A program made the translations under genes and the position numbers. Source: Molossus alvarezi (taxonomy: Eukaryota > Chordata > Mammalia > Chiroptera > Molossidae). Taken from it: a stretch of 64,000 nucleotides of DNA. A model generated the notes under the pieces. That model made no database searches, had not been told where the DNA came from, and was given only the letters and a program-made list of their open reading frames with translations. Of this stretch, positions 12,774 to 23,824 are shown one piece after another. Each line of letters opens with the position of its first letter. Positions within the stretch are counted from its first letter, which is position 1. Location of the stretch: positions 132,173,430 to 132,237,429 of the forward strand of contig CM073908.1 of assembly GCA_037176705.1 (NCBI GenBank). The letters run 5' to 3'.

Positions 12774-13015
12774 TTTTTTCTTTTCCTCACCCAAGGACAT
12801 TTTTTCATTTTTTGTTCAGATAGAGTGGGGGGGTGGGGAGGAGAGAGAGAGAAACATTGATGCGAAAGGGACACATCGAGTAGCTGCCACCTACACAACC
12901 CAACTAGGGCTGGGGACAAACTGCAACCAAGGTACATGCCCTTAGCGAGAACCAAACCCGGGTCACTCTGGACCACAGGCCAACGCTCTAACTGCTGAGC
13001 CAAACTAGCCAGGGC
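12774..13015 (-). mobile_element. Ves SINE, antisense
   Basis: Reads tail first: 'cctcacccaaggacattttttc', a GA-rich tract, then 'gctgagccaaactagccagggc' at the head. It forms an inverted pair with the sense copy ending at 12667, about 106 bp away. Confidence 0.93.
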
Positions 13016-13099
13016 AAAAGAAAACTCACAATGTACTTTTTTCAATCACTCTGGAATTTTTTTTTTAATTCTACTCTCTGTTTTTTTTAGTTGATCTCT

Positions 13100-13680
13100 T
13101 GTAACCATGCTTATGCAGAATTCAAAGCTCAGTCATTTGGACTCTTCATTCTTCCGTCTGCTTCTAGAAGGTAGTTTCTTCCTATTCTTTCCCCTCCATT
13201 CCTAAAAATCCCTCCTTTGTAATCACACCCACCAATTTTTAGACCTGGTCCAAGGTCCATCTCTCGCACAAGGCCTTCTCCAGCCATGTCAGCCTGCATT
13301 ATTCTTAAATTCTCTCACTGTTGCCCATTTGTTCATTCAATTTGTTGTTGTCTGCCTGCATCAGAGAGTCAGGCTCAGGGGAGACCAAGAAAAACAAAAT
13401 GCACATGAATCCCCATCATCATAGACATTCCAGTCTGAATGAAAAAACAGACATCAAACAAGTCCTCATAAGAGAGATGAGCATCATGAGATACAACCCA
13501 GGGAACTAAGGGACTAATTTACTTACATTCCTATGTTTGCTTCCCTAACCAGACTGCAAACACTATGTCTTTTATTTCCTTAATAACTCCTGCAATATCC
13601 AATATAGTAATAAGCGCATAGTAACTTTACAAATACTGGTTGAACAAACAACTATAAACAAATTTTTTATTATTTAGACC
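13100..13680 (+). repeat. L2-like LINE remnant, sense
   Basis: The middle (ccaaggtccatctctcgcacaaggccttctcc) and the end (tcctgcaatatccaatatagtaataagcgcatagtaac, then 'tggttgaacaaac') have the wording of an L2 3' part. Only moderately convincing. Confidence 0.4.
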
Positions 13681-14469
13681 CTATTTTTTTATTTCATATC
13701 ACTTACCATTTGACTCCCTAAGGTTCAACTTTTACCCTTTATTATTCCATGGTATATAGAGCAGGGGTGGGAAACATCTGGCCCAAGGGCCATATAAGGC
13801 ATGTGAAATCATTTGGTCTGGCCCTGCCAAAGCAACAGCAGGTGGGACTCGAAAATCAATAAATCTAGGAGCTTTTTTCATAGCAACATAAATTTATATT
13901 AAGTGAATCATAATAATAACGTAAATTTTGAGGGTCAAGCAAGGGGAACATCCATTATGGGATAAATAGGACATATACGAGTACATGTGGAGACAGGCAT
14001 GTATGCTTCTCATCGACTGCCTGTGGCCCATCTGCCTGTATTGCAATGACTCAGAGGACAGTCAGTGCCAGGCAAGCTGGGAGTATACATGTTGCAAAAG
14101 TGTTAACACTGTGGTGAAACTACGGTGACCTTGGTGATGATGAGATGAGATGCGATGAGATGGTTCCTCACAACATTGATGACCTCGCCTCCGATGATTG
14201 ACAACGATGTTGTTGACTTCTTTGTCAACACAGACAATAACTCCAATCTAACCTTTATCCACATTTCCATGATCAACAATCCTCACAAAAACTGACTCTC
14301 AGATGAAGATTAATGAAATTACAGTACACAGAAAAGACCTCAAGAGTCAATGATACAAATGTTGGATATGTTCCAAATCCAAGATGCAGGATTACAACAG
14401 CTATCAAAGCAAAATAATCACATCGCTGGTGACACACACACTGGACAATTATTAAAACTTAAGTGGTTT

Positions 14470-14690
14470 GCCCGGCCAGTGTGGCTCAGTGATTGAGTGT
14501 CAACCCATGAATCAATAGGTCACTGGTTTGATTCCTAGTCAGGGAACATGCCTGGGTTGCAGGCTCTATCCCCAGTGGGGGGTCATGCAGGAGACAGCTG
14601 ATTGATGTTCTGTCTCATCGATGTTTCTACCTCTCTCTCTCTCCCTTTCTTCCTCTCTAAATATCAATAAAAACATTTTTTAGAAATTTA
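14470..14690 (+). mobile_element. Ves SINE inside the hAT element
   Basis: Head 'cccggccagtgtggctcag', 'gattcctagtcagggaacatgcctggg', CT tract, tail 'aatatcaataaaaacatttttt'. The duplication aagtggttt (14461-14469 and 14691-14699) proves insertion after the transposon had settled. Confidence 0.93.
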
Positions 14691-14704
14691 AAGTGGTTTA
14701 ACAT

Positions 14705-16748
14705 CCTGCAAATGGCGACTACAAAGAAAATTTGATGCAGAGTGTCGATCTTTCTAAGAGAAATGGACAAATGATTATTTTTTTTGTTGAGGTCAGGGGC
14801 AAACTTGTATGACTAGTTTGTGGCAATACGTTAGCAGTAATGAAAAAAGCCAATCTGGAACGTCATTACAGTTCAAAACATGCTAAACTCAACGAACTGG
14901 GAGGTCAAATGCATCTGGATAAAGTCAATGCTCTTCGGCAGTCTGGAATCACAACAAGCCACTTTCACTAGGCCTCATTGTGACAGAGACAACGTTACTC
15001 AGACCAGTTATGCAGTGAGCGAGCTTATCTCAAGGAAGCTGAGGCCTCATGAAGAGGGAGCGTTGGTGAAAGAGTGCATGGTAGCTGCCATGGAGTTGTT
15101 AGCATCAGACAAAATAAAATTGTTTCACAGTGTTAGTTTGTCTCGGAGAATTGTCTCTGATTGGATTACTGACTTAGCACAAGATATTGGAAAAACACTG
15201 AAGGATTCTGCAGAAGATTTCCAATTTTTCTCTCTGGCTTGTTATGAGACAGTGGACATAACAAATACTGCTCAAATGGCAGTTTTCATTTGTGGGATAA
15301 CTGCAGAGTTTGACACATGAAAGGAACTGCTGTCACTGGAAGCCATGCATGACACTACAAGAGGAGAGGACTTGAGAGACTTGTTTTATCAATGAAAAAC
15401 CTTGAGCTAACATTTGAAAAGTTAAGTGGTCTTACCATAGATAGAGCTCCAGCCATGGTTGGCTTGCAAAAAGGGTTAATTGTAGCCCTGGCCAGTTTGG
15501 CTCAGTGGTTAGAGTGCCAGTCTGAGGAGTGAAGGGTCATGAGTTCAATTCCTGGTCAAGGGCATGTACCTGGGTTGCAGATTCAATCCCCAGCCCCAGT
15601 CAGGGTCATGCGGGAGGCAACAAATTAATGTGTCACTCACATGGATGTTTCTCTCTCTCCCTTCCTCCCTTCCACTCTGTCTAAAAAATCAGTGGGAAAA
15701 TGTTCTTGGGTGAGGATTAACAACAAAAAAAGAGTTAATTGCATTTGTCAAGAAAGAACTGAATCATCTCAGTCTTGATCTAAGTGGTTTAATTATATGC
15801 CACTGCATCATACACCAAGAAAATTTCTGTGCACAGTCGTTGTGGTTCAACAATATGATGTCAACAGTAGTGTCATACATAAATTTTGTCAAAGCAGAGG
15901 GTTTAACAACCGCCAGATTAAGGAGTTACTGAATGATCTTGACTCTGAGTACAGTGATCTTGTTTACTACTGTGAAGTTCGGTGACTGAATTGCAGGAAC
16001 ATGGCTCATGAGGTTTTACGAACTGTGAGATGAAGTCAAGCAGTCCATGGAGATGGGAAAACCTGTCAGGGAACTCAGTGATAGCAAGTGGCTGTGTGAT
16101 TCAGAATTCATGGTGGACATTACCAAGTACCTCTCAGAGCTGAATGTCAAGCTTCAGGGCCCCAAAAAGCTTCTCAGCTCTCTGTTTTCAAACATGAAAT
16201 CATTTGAAACTAAATTAAGGCTCTGGAAAGTGCAACTCGAAAGAAATAACACAGTGCATTTCCCTACTCTGGAAGGACAAAAGCCTTCCAGGACACTTGA
16301 CTATGCTGGTGAATGTGGGAAACAAATTGAGGCATTTAATGAAAGACTCAAGGAGGTGACAAGTAAACAAATGGAACTGAACATCTTTGCCAGACTGTTC
16401 AATGTGGAACCAGCTGATGTGCCTGATAACCTACAACACGAAATCATTCAGCTGCAAAGTGATGATGAGCTGAAAGCTAGGTACAACCTCCCACTGCTTG
16501 AGTTCTATAAACATTGCATAAGCAATGATGAATTTCCCACTCTGAGGAGACATGCATTGAAATGTGCATCTGTTTGGAACAACTTACTGCTGTGAAAAGT
16601 TCTTTTCAAAACTTACTATCGCAAAGAGTGACTGCACTCCAGACTGACCAAGACAAACCTGGAAAAGCAGTTACGAATAACAATGTCATCAATACCAGCT
16701 AATATCACACACCTCACCAAAGGGAAGCAGTTCCAGCCATCACATTAG
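14705..16748 (+). pseudogene. hAT transposase pseudogene, GTF2IRD2/Charlie8-type
   Basis: The frame can be followed in three blocks. Block 1 (about 14720-15320) begins with a BED-type zinc finger: the first cysteine codon has become TGA at 14810-14812, the second cysteine is TGT at 14819-14821, and the HYSSKH histidines follow. After it come FTRP..., SELI.R..P..EGALVKECM, SVSLSRRIVSDWI and ETVDITNTAQMAVFI. Block 2 (15727-15985) has CHCIIHQENFC, SRGFNNRQIKELLNDLDSE and YYCEVR. Block 3 (16047-16595) has GKPVRELSDSKWLCDSEFMV, LNVKLQG, KLRLWKVQL and the C-terminal LPLLEFYKH..EFPTLRRHA. This order matches the hAT transposase half of GTF2IRD2 and related FAM200/EPM2AIP1-like proteins as I know them. 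Stops at 15318, around 15986 and at 16593, plus two Ves insertions, inactivate it. The catalytic acidic residues cannot be confirmed by eye. A domesticated gene is unlikely because of the decay. Confidence 0.82.
15483..15726 (+). mobile_element. Ves SINE interrupting the hAT transposase
   Basis: Starts gccctggccagtttggctcag and ends 'ggtgaggattaacaac'. Duplication aaaaagggttaattg (15468-15482) against aaaaagagttaattg (15727-15741), one mismatch. Removing it joins the transposase frame across the site. Confidence 0.94.
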
Positions 16749-16885
16749 GGGGGAGTTAATGAAATGTTTGACCAAATAGAGCAGGCTAATTTTTAAGTTG
16801 ATAATTTTGTATGGCCCTCGAATGATGTTATGAATATCCGAATGGCCCTTGGCAGAAAAAAAGGTTCACCACCCCTGGTATAGAG

Positions 16886-17677
16886 GATAGATCACTCCAC
16901 TCAGATAACCTAAACTAAATCCCAGCACCAAAACCCAATGACTGTGTTTACATCAGTTAACCAAAGCATTGTGCAAATATAAGATGGTGGTATTTTGCGT
17001 CCATTCCTCCTGAAACATCTTCACCTCCTTAGAATTCAGCAACTTTTCCCCAAGGTCCTTTTCTTATGTAACTTTTAAAAAATAAACTGTAATTTAATAA
17101 CCTAAATATAATTACTGTTAACATTTTCATGTACATCTTTCCATGCACACATATACATATATGTTGCTTTCTAAAATTGGGGTTATACGATACATACATT
17201 TTTATAATCTCATTTTCATCTAATATACAATGAATGTTCTCCCATATCCTGAATCTTCATCTACATGATGATTTTTAATAATCACATAATATAAATATAG
17301 AGTAATTATTGAGCATTAGTATTACTTTTACTCCAGTTTTCCATTTGTGCATTGTGTTGGACTCCCTATCAGTTGATTATCAAGCTTTAGGAGAAAGGAG
17401 GAATTAGGGAAGTAAATAAAGGTTCAATTCTTCCTCCTACTCCTCAGTTTAACCCAACAGGTAAACCAATATTTCATCCCTAAAATTTGATTTCCTAGCT
17501 TATAGCAAACACTCTTCTCTAGCTGTCTTCATTCACTTTCTTTCATTACTAATGAGATGGTGGCTATGGAAGCACTTTGTAAAGTACTTAATGATACAGG
17601 ATTAGAAGCATAAATAATTGATTTTTCTACATTTAAAATGACATGTATAAGATGCAGGGCTAAAAATAAAAACTGGT
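16886..17677. other. mainly unique DNA with a possible old L1 3' piece
   Basis: About 17080-17310 reads 'tttccatgcacacatatacatat', 'gaatgttctcccatatcctgaatcttcatctac', reminiscent of an antisense old L1M 3' UTR, but too decayed to assign. No exon seen. Confidence 0.3.
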
Positions 17678-17840
17678 GCCCTGGCCAGTTTGGCACAGCG
17701 GTTAGAGCATTGGCCCATAGACTGAGGGGTCTTGGGTCCAATTCCTGGTCAAGGGCACATACCTGGGTTGTAGGTTGGATCCCTGGCCCTGGTTGGGGTC
17801 ACGCAGAAGGCAACTGATTGATGTGTCTCTCTCACATCAA

Positions 17841-17892
<52 letters not shown>

Positions 17893-17985
17893 CCTCTCCC
17901 TCCCTCCCTCCCTCTCTCCCTTCCTCCCTCTCATCTCCTCCCTCCCTTCCACTTTATCTAGAAATAAGTGGAAAATATCCTCAGG
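17678..17985 (+). mobile_element. Ves SINE with about 100-bp polypyrimidine expansion
   Basis: Head gccctggccagtttggcacag, body 'ggtcaagggcacatacctggg'. (TC)n then (CCCT/CCTC)n run from about 17845 to 17950, much longer than the tail tract of most copies here. The end 'gtggaaaatatcctcagg' is typical. Confidence 0.92.
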
Positions 17986-18339
17986 TCACAAAACCAATAT
18001 GCATAGTATAATCCTATGGGGGGGGGGTGAGATTATCTATTTTGCATAGATATGTTGCTAGGCTATACCAAAAAAAAATTTAACAATGATTATCCTTGGG
18101 TTTAGAACATTTGGTGATATCTAGTTTTTCTCTCTTTTTAGTTTTTGCCTTGTTCACTTGTAATTCCTCCCATAGCTATGTAGTCTTTGTATAAAGAGAA
18201 AGATTATTTTGAAGTATTGTCGAAATATGATTTTGTAATGCTATTGCTTATTTTTATAACTTTATGCATTATATCATTTCTTTATTTATGTGCTTGTACT
18301 CTAACACCTATCAAAAAGGCAATTTTTAACTCTAAAAAT

Positions 18340-18790
18340 GATCAGATTAGTTTCCTAGGGCTGCCATAACAATTTACTGCCAACGGGGTAACTTAAAGCA
18401 ACAGAAAGGTATTGTCTCACAGTTCTGGAAGCTATAAGTCCAAAATCAAAGTGTCACCAGGATCGTGCTCTCTCAAAGGGGAGCTGTGGAGGAAAGTCTG
18501 TTTCATACTTTTCTCTTTGCTTCTGGTGTCACCAGCAATCCTTGTCACTCCTTGATTTGCAGCTGCATAACTCCACTCTCTGCCTCCATCGTCACATTCT
18601 TCCTCTGTGTCTTCAGACTATTCTTTAAAGACATCTGTCATATTAGATTAAGGGCCCACCCTACTCCAGTATAATCTCATCCTAACTGATTATATCTGCA
18701 ACAACTTTATTTCCAAATAAGATCACATTCTGATATATCAGGGATTAGGACTTCAACACATGTTTTTGAGAGATACAAATCAACCAATAA
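18340..18790 (+). repeat. LTR-like mammalian repeat (family not assigned)
   Basis: Begins 'tagtttcctagggctgccataac', continues 'cacagttctggaagct..aagtcc' and 'gggcccaccctactccagtataatctcatcc', and ends 'ggacttcaacacatg'. I recognise this as a widespread mammalian interspersed repeat, but cannot fix its name without a library search. A shorter relative lies near 58247. Confidence 0.6.
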
Positions 18791-18804
18791 TACTGATCAA
18801 GAAA

Positions 18805-19340
18805 TTTTGTTTTTAATTTTTATTTATTTGTTATTGAATTTATTTGGGATGACATTGGTTAATAAAATTATATAGGTTTTAGGTGTACAATTCTGTAATA
18901 TATTATCAGGATATTGTATTGTGTGTTCACCACCCCAAGTCAAATCTTCCATCACCATTTATCGCCCCATTACCCTCTTATATCTCCTCTACCTTCCCTT
19001 TGGTAATCACTGTACTGTTGTTTGTGTCTATGAATTTGTGGGGTTTTTTAATGCTTAATCCCTTCACCTTTTGTATCCAGCCCCTCAACCCCACTCCCCT
19101 CTGAAAGCTGTTGGGTCTGTTCTCTGTATCTATGAGTCTGTTTCTATTTTGTTTGTTATTTTATTTTGTTTATTAGATTCCATATACAAGTAAAATCATA
19201 TGGTACTTGTCTTTCTCTGACTGGCTTATTTCACTTAGCATAACACTCTCCAGGTCCATCCACACTGTCTCAAAAGGTAAGATTTCCTTCATTTTATGAC
19301 CAAGTAGTATTCCATTGTGTAAATGTACCACAGTTTTTTT
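18805..19340 (-). mobile_element. LINE-1 3' UTR fragment, antisense
   Basis: Reads as the reverse complement of an L1 3' end: 'gacattggttaataaaattatataggttttaggtgtacaatt', 'tgttgtttgtgtctatgaatttg', 'catatggtacttgtctttctctgactgg', 'cacttagcataacactctccaggtcc', then the start of the ORF2 tail near 19330. 5' truncated, no ORF. Confidence 0.85.
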
Positions 19341-20225
19341 TTAAAGCCTACATATGGTAAATAAATAATTCCCTTAGTTGTTTATATGTCTTGCTTTGCT
19401 AAAATTGTTATAGTAAATCACTTGAATAGGTTTAAACTTCTCAGAACATCATTCCAGAAGCAATGCTACAATAATGTAACTCATCTTCTTTACATAATAC
19501 ATTCGAAAATTATCATCTATACACAAAAATGAGTTTGAAGACTAAAAGCCCCATGTGTTTGAACCATTTATCAATGCCCTGCCAGGAACAGATACAGCTC
19601 TGCTGTCACTTGGGAGACTGAACACTTCATTATGTGATGCCTTGTGAATTTGAAATAGATTAACAAAACATTTTATCTTCTTTTGCCAAGACTAGAGTTT
19701 GTTGTTCAAACCCATGGTAAAGTATCATGAGAAATAAAACACATTTTTCTTTTATTTTATGCTCTACTCAGTAACAGTTTCTTGCAAAGAAAAAGTGGAG
19801 AACCAGAACCCTTAAGTAATCAAGATGAACTCTTGAGGAGCAAAAAGCTACTAAAGTCTAAAGAGCAGTGGATCCACCACACTGCGAACAACTTCTAAGT
19901 GTATTTGAGCAATCTTTTGAAAAAGTACCTTTTCATGTACAGCTGATGATGATCATTCTCTGAAAAAAAATGAAACCCCTACTAAAGAAATACAATTTGA
20001 AAAAGTATAAAAAGCCAGAATAAAAATTGTCATCATGTTGTTTCAAAAAGTAAGGTTACCATTTCTCTTTCCCAAAAGATAACGTTTTCTCATGATGGCT
20101 TTGGTGACCTGTAAGTGATAATGCCAAGTGGTTGAGAAGTTCAATCCCAGGGCAGGTCTAACTGACAAGACTTCTAACTTGTTGGATTATTTCAGTGAGA
20201 AATATAATCACTAAGACTTAAATAT
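19340..20225. other. unique DNA, no gene seen
   Basis: No repeat family or exon recognised. Frames are short and random. Confidence 0.35.
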
Positions 20226-20229
20226 TCTG

Positions 20230-20620
20230 CAGTAATAATGTATCAGTTAGCCACTGCCACAATAATGCCTCTTAACAAACATCTACACAAATCTCAAAGG
20301 CATTCAACAATAAGCATTTATTTCTTGCTCTTGCATCTATGGGGCAATTGGGTTTTACTGATACTGGCTTGGTTCAGCTGTGATTTGAGGCTCTGGGTTA
20401 GGTCCAGGTCTACTCCACATCTCTCTCTTCCTTCTTGGATTCCCAAGCAAAAGTCTACTAATTAAACTTCCTCTTAATCATGCTACTGTGATTTTTTGTT
20501 ATGTCTTCACTCCTTCCTCTGGACAACCAATTATATACACAGACTTGATTTTTGTCCTCAGAGGAAACAGGAGAAATCTATAACAAGAATACATGACCAT
20601 TTGCCAATTTCACAATCATA
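20230..20620 (+). repeat. possible LTR-like mammalian repeat
   Basis: 'gtatcagttagccactgcc', 'aatctcaaaggcattcaacaataagcatttatttcttgctc' and 'ggttcagctgtgatttgaggctctgggttaggtcc' match a recurrent mammalian repeat pattern. Family not assigned. Confidence 0.4.
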
Positions 20621-21720
20621 AACTGCAGAAGTCGGTCCACTGTAAGGAAACCCCCAAGAGAGTTAATTATTTCAATACTGTCCTCAGCCTGAAATATTCC
20701 TGGGAGAAAAATTCTTTCAGATGGACATCAAGAATTGCAAGGTAGAGTTGGAAATGCATAGGCCTTGAAGTCATACTGAACTTGGTTAGAAGTTCATTAC
20801 TACCATTTAAAAACCTCTCTGATTCACAGGTTCTTCCCATGAAATGGAAAGAAAATGCTTCCTTCATAGGGTACTGTACTGTTAAATGAATATAGCTAAA
20901 GACTCTAGCATTATGCTTGGTAAGGGGAAAGATTCAGGCACAAATCTAAGGAGTGATGGTTATAGCCAGTTGAAAGGAGGCCAGTTCTATGGAGACAAAA
21001 TATATGCCATCAATGAGTTCCTGAAAGTTTACTGTATGATTTCTGCCTTTACCTAAAACTGTTGTAAGCAAAATCATTGTAGTCTTCACAGTAAGAGCTA
21101 TTTTCCTCAAAGGTCAAAGAAGAGTTGTGGGGGTTTTTTTCTCCAGTTTCTAGACACTGTGTAGAGACCGCTTTATGTTGAATGGTAGCATTAGCTGAAG
21201 CAGCATTTAGCAGTTCAACACATGGTTGAGTAAAGCCTGGGGGAGAATTAGATGATAGCATTTCTAGGGGAAATTGCCAATGGACAAAAATAGCAAGGAG
21301 GCAGGGTGGCCTAGGGTTTAGCAGTAGAATTTTTAAAGAAGCAAAGCTACATAGTCCTGTTCTTTTCAGCAAGTATTCTCCTGAGAGCCAGCTCTTTACC
21401 TCCAATCAGTGCCGTAACAGCTGAAGGCTTTAGCCTTTGAAAGCTAAAGCAATTGCTCAGAGACAAGCTGAACTGAATAACATTTAATTCTGCATTTGTC
21501 ATTTCTTTCCCTCCAAATTTATGGTGCAAGCCCTGTCTGATGCCAGCACCAAAGATTACACAGAGCTACTTTTGCAGGTGTGGTGCATACCACCATGAGA
21601 GGTTCCAGGAAGAAAAAGGTCTGAAAGTTACATCTCCCACTTTTGTCACTATGAAAATGAATCCTATAAACTGATAATAATTTGGAGGATGATTATCCAA
21701 TCTGAGGATGATCCAAGCCT
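20620..21720. other. unique DNA with short minus-strand frames
   Basis: The longest frame is 21049-21405 on the minus strand (118 codons). It resembles no family I know and lacks gene-like context, so it is not called. No repeats recognised. Confidence 0.35.
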
Positions 21721-21737
21721 TCCTACTGCTCACTTTT

Positions 21738-21988
21738 TTTTTTTTAATCCTTACCCGAGGACATTTTTTTGCATTTACCTTCAGATAGAGTGGGAGGCAG
21801 AAAAGGAGGAAGAGAGAGAAAGAAACATCAATGTGAGAGAGACACATTGACTGGTTGCCACCCACACGACCCCAACCAGGGCCAGGGACAAACTGCAACC
21901 CAGGTACATGCCCTTAGTGGGAACCAAACCCGGGACTCTCTGGTCTGCAGGCGGACGCTCTAACCACTGAGCAAAACTGGCCAGGGCT
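21738..21988 (-). mobile_element. Ves SINE, antisense, perfect 15-bp duplication
   Basis: Tail-first copy: 'aatccttacccgaggac', GA-rich tract, 'gagcaaaactggccagggct' head. CTACTGCTCACTTTT flanks at 21723-21737 and 21989-22003 without mismatch, so this copy is comparatively young. Confidence 0.95.
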
Positions 21989-22329
21989 CTACTGCTCACT
22001 TTTGTCACTTTCATAATTTTACAAGTCTTCACAGCCGTTATGCATTGGCCCTAAAAATGAAATTCAAATAAATACATTCTGCTATTTATTAGCAGCTCTG
22101 TAAGGGTCTTTAATAGAGGTCATTCCTTGAGTTCTTCTTTGCTCCATTTATGAATAGAGACATGGTTGTTACCATCAAAAGTCAGATGTGACAATTTTAC
22201 GTCTGATTTCCCCTTGACCCTTAGTTGTTGAAAATGGTTTTAGGACCAAACATTAAAGGCTGAACTATCACCAACAAGATATAATTAGTAAGTAGTTTAA
22301 GATTGATGGCTTCAGCATGTATGTGATTA

Positions 22330-22660
22330 TATAAAGTGCAGCACCAATTCTGCTAAAATCTCTTACTCTCTCTCTGTCTGTATGTCTATGTCTCTCATTC
22401 TCTGTCTTTCAAAAGCTTCCAACAATCCTACAGAAGAAAATAAATTAATTCTTCCCACAACCAGAGTACATTTAGAAGTGGGTTCTTCCATGGTTGAGTC
22501 TCCAGATAAGAACACAGCCCAGCTGATACACTGATTACGGCTTTGTGAGACTCTGAGCAGAGGATGCCCCCCCACACACACACACTAAGTAGTGCCCAGA
22601 CCCTTGACCTACAGAAACTGTGAGACAATAAATGTATGTGTATTTGGAACTGCTAAAAAA
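22330..22660 (+). repeat. LTR-like repeat 3' part
   Basis: 'ccagataagaacacagcccagctg', 'gtgagactctgagcagagga' and 'gacctacagaaactgtgagacaataaatg' are the wording of a common mammalian LTR-type repeat end; 44400-44550 has a related end. Family not assigned. An A/C-rich run lies at 22567-22585. Confidence 0.5.
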
Positions 22661-23550
22661 TAGATCAGTGGTTTCAGTACCCTCTCCCTCTAATACCCCA
22701 CTGAAAGAAATAGCCTATGTAAAGTCTGTAGCACTGGCGTGGCACCTAACAGGTACTAGATGAACATTAGTTCACATTCACAAGTATACTTGTATCCCTC
22801 CCCTTAAACCTATCATCTAATCTATTATCCACATCTACCTCTTCCAACAACTGTCCTATTGCTACATGGTTTCTATAGCATCTCTTGAGAACAGATTCTT
22901 TGCTTTCTACAGTACCACCAAGTAATATAATAAATTAATTTATATTAATGTGAAAATAGTAAAATTCTGGAAGCTGGCAGAAAGGGTGTTAGTATCTCTC
23001 AATGGCAGTTAATATGCCTAGTGGGCAAGAATTTCTTTGAATATGGGGAAAGGAGAATTGAGAAGAACTTGGATTAAGTAAAACCACCGAAGTTTAAAGA
23101 ATTATGTATAATCACATCTTAGAATTAAATATATATTTTCTTATAAAGTCACCAATATCTACACTCAATGATAATATAAATATCAAATTAGGACTTCCTG
23201 TTACCAGTAATGGTTTAAAAGGATATTTAGATAAAATCATATTTTGAAAACAGAAAAAAAAATGGATACAATTATTTTAATGACTTTAAAAGCATCAAAT
23301 TACTTGAAGACTAAATTTTGGATGAAAGACTATCCAGAGATAAAGGTACTACTGGAGCACCAAAGCCACTTTTGCCCAGAGTGCATTTGCCTATACCATA
23401 CCACACAGCTGGTTCAGAGGAGACAGAAATTAAGGCCCACGTCCAGTCAAGCATGGGAAGTCTTACAGAATCACATATTAAGCTGTGATTACAAAGGTTT
23501 ACGTACTCAGATTCCAAATCAACCCCTAGTTTTCAAGAGCAGGAAAAGTC
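22660..23550. other. unique DNA, no gene seen
   Basis: No clear repeat or exon. The frame at 23244-23609 runs into the Ves SINE that follows and is not a gene. Confidence 0.35.
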
Positions 23551-23551
23551 T

Positions 23552-23820
23552 GTTGTGGGTTCAATTCTCAGTCAAGGGCATGTACTTGGGTTGCAGGTTC
23601 AATCCCTAGCCCCGGTCAGGGCATGTGTGGGAGGCAACCGATCCATGTGTCTCTCTGACATCAATGTTTCTTTCTCTCTCTCTCTCTCTTTCTCTCTTAC
23701 CTTCTCCTTCTCTCTCTATCTCTCTCTCCCTTTCTTCCTCTCCCCCTCCCTCCCTCCCTTCCACTCTCTAAAAATTAATGTAAAAAGTATCCTAGGGTGA
23801 GGAGTAAAAAAAAAAAGAAA
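23552..23820 (+). mobile_element. 5'-truncated Ves SINE
   Basis: Begins inside the B-box region (gggttcaattctcagtcaagg) without the A-box head. A long CT-rich tract lies at 23667-23765, and the tail is 'ggtgaggagtaaaaaaaaaaag'. The missing head fits incomplete reverse transcription. Confidence 0.9.
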
Positions 23821-23824
23821 TTAA

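Larger units (their letters stand above)
13762..16877 (+). mobile_element. complete hAT DNA transposon (Charlie-like) with BED-finger transposase remnant
   Basis: The ends are inverted: CAGGGGTGG opens the element at 13762 and CCACCCCTG closes it at 16877, with a second inverted block (ccaaggGCCAT... / ATGGCCcttgg) just inside. The 8-bp target duplication is atatagag (13754-13761) and gtatagag (16878-16885), one mismatch. hAT elements make 8-bp duplications, so both ends are original. Two Ves SINEs (14470-14690 and 15483-15726), each with its own duplication, inserted later. Without them the element is about 2.65 kb. Purine-rich short repeats of gatga/gatgcgatgag type lie at 14137-14162, and a hairpin tgttgac/gtcaaca lies at 14211-14230. 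It is dead, because the transposase has stops and SINE insertions. Confidence 0.9.

Noticed and set aside
17749..18049. Arginine/glutamate-rich or serine/leucine-rich low-complexity frames
   Set aside because: Translations of the CT tract of a Ves SINE.
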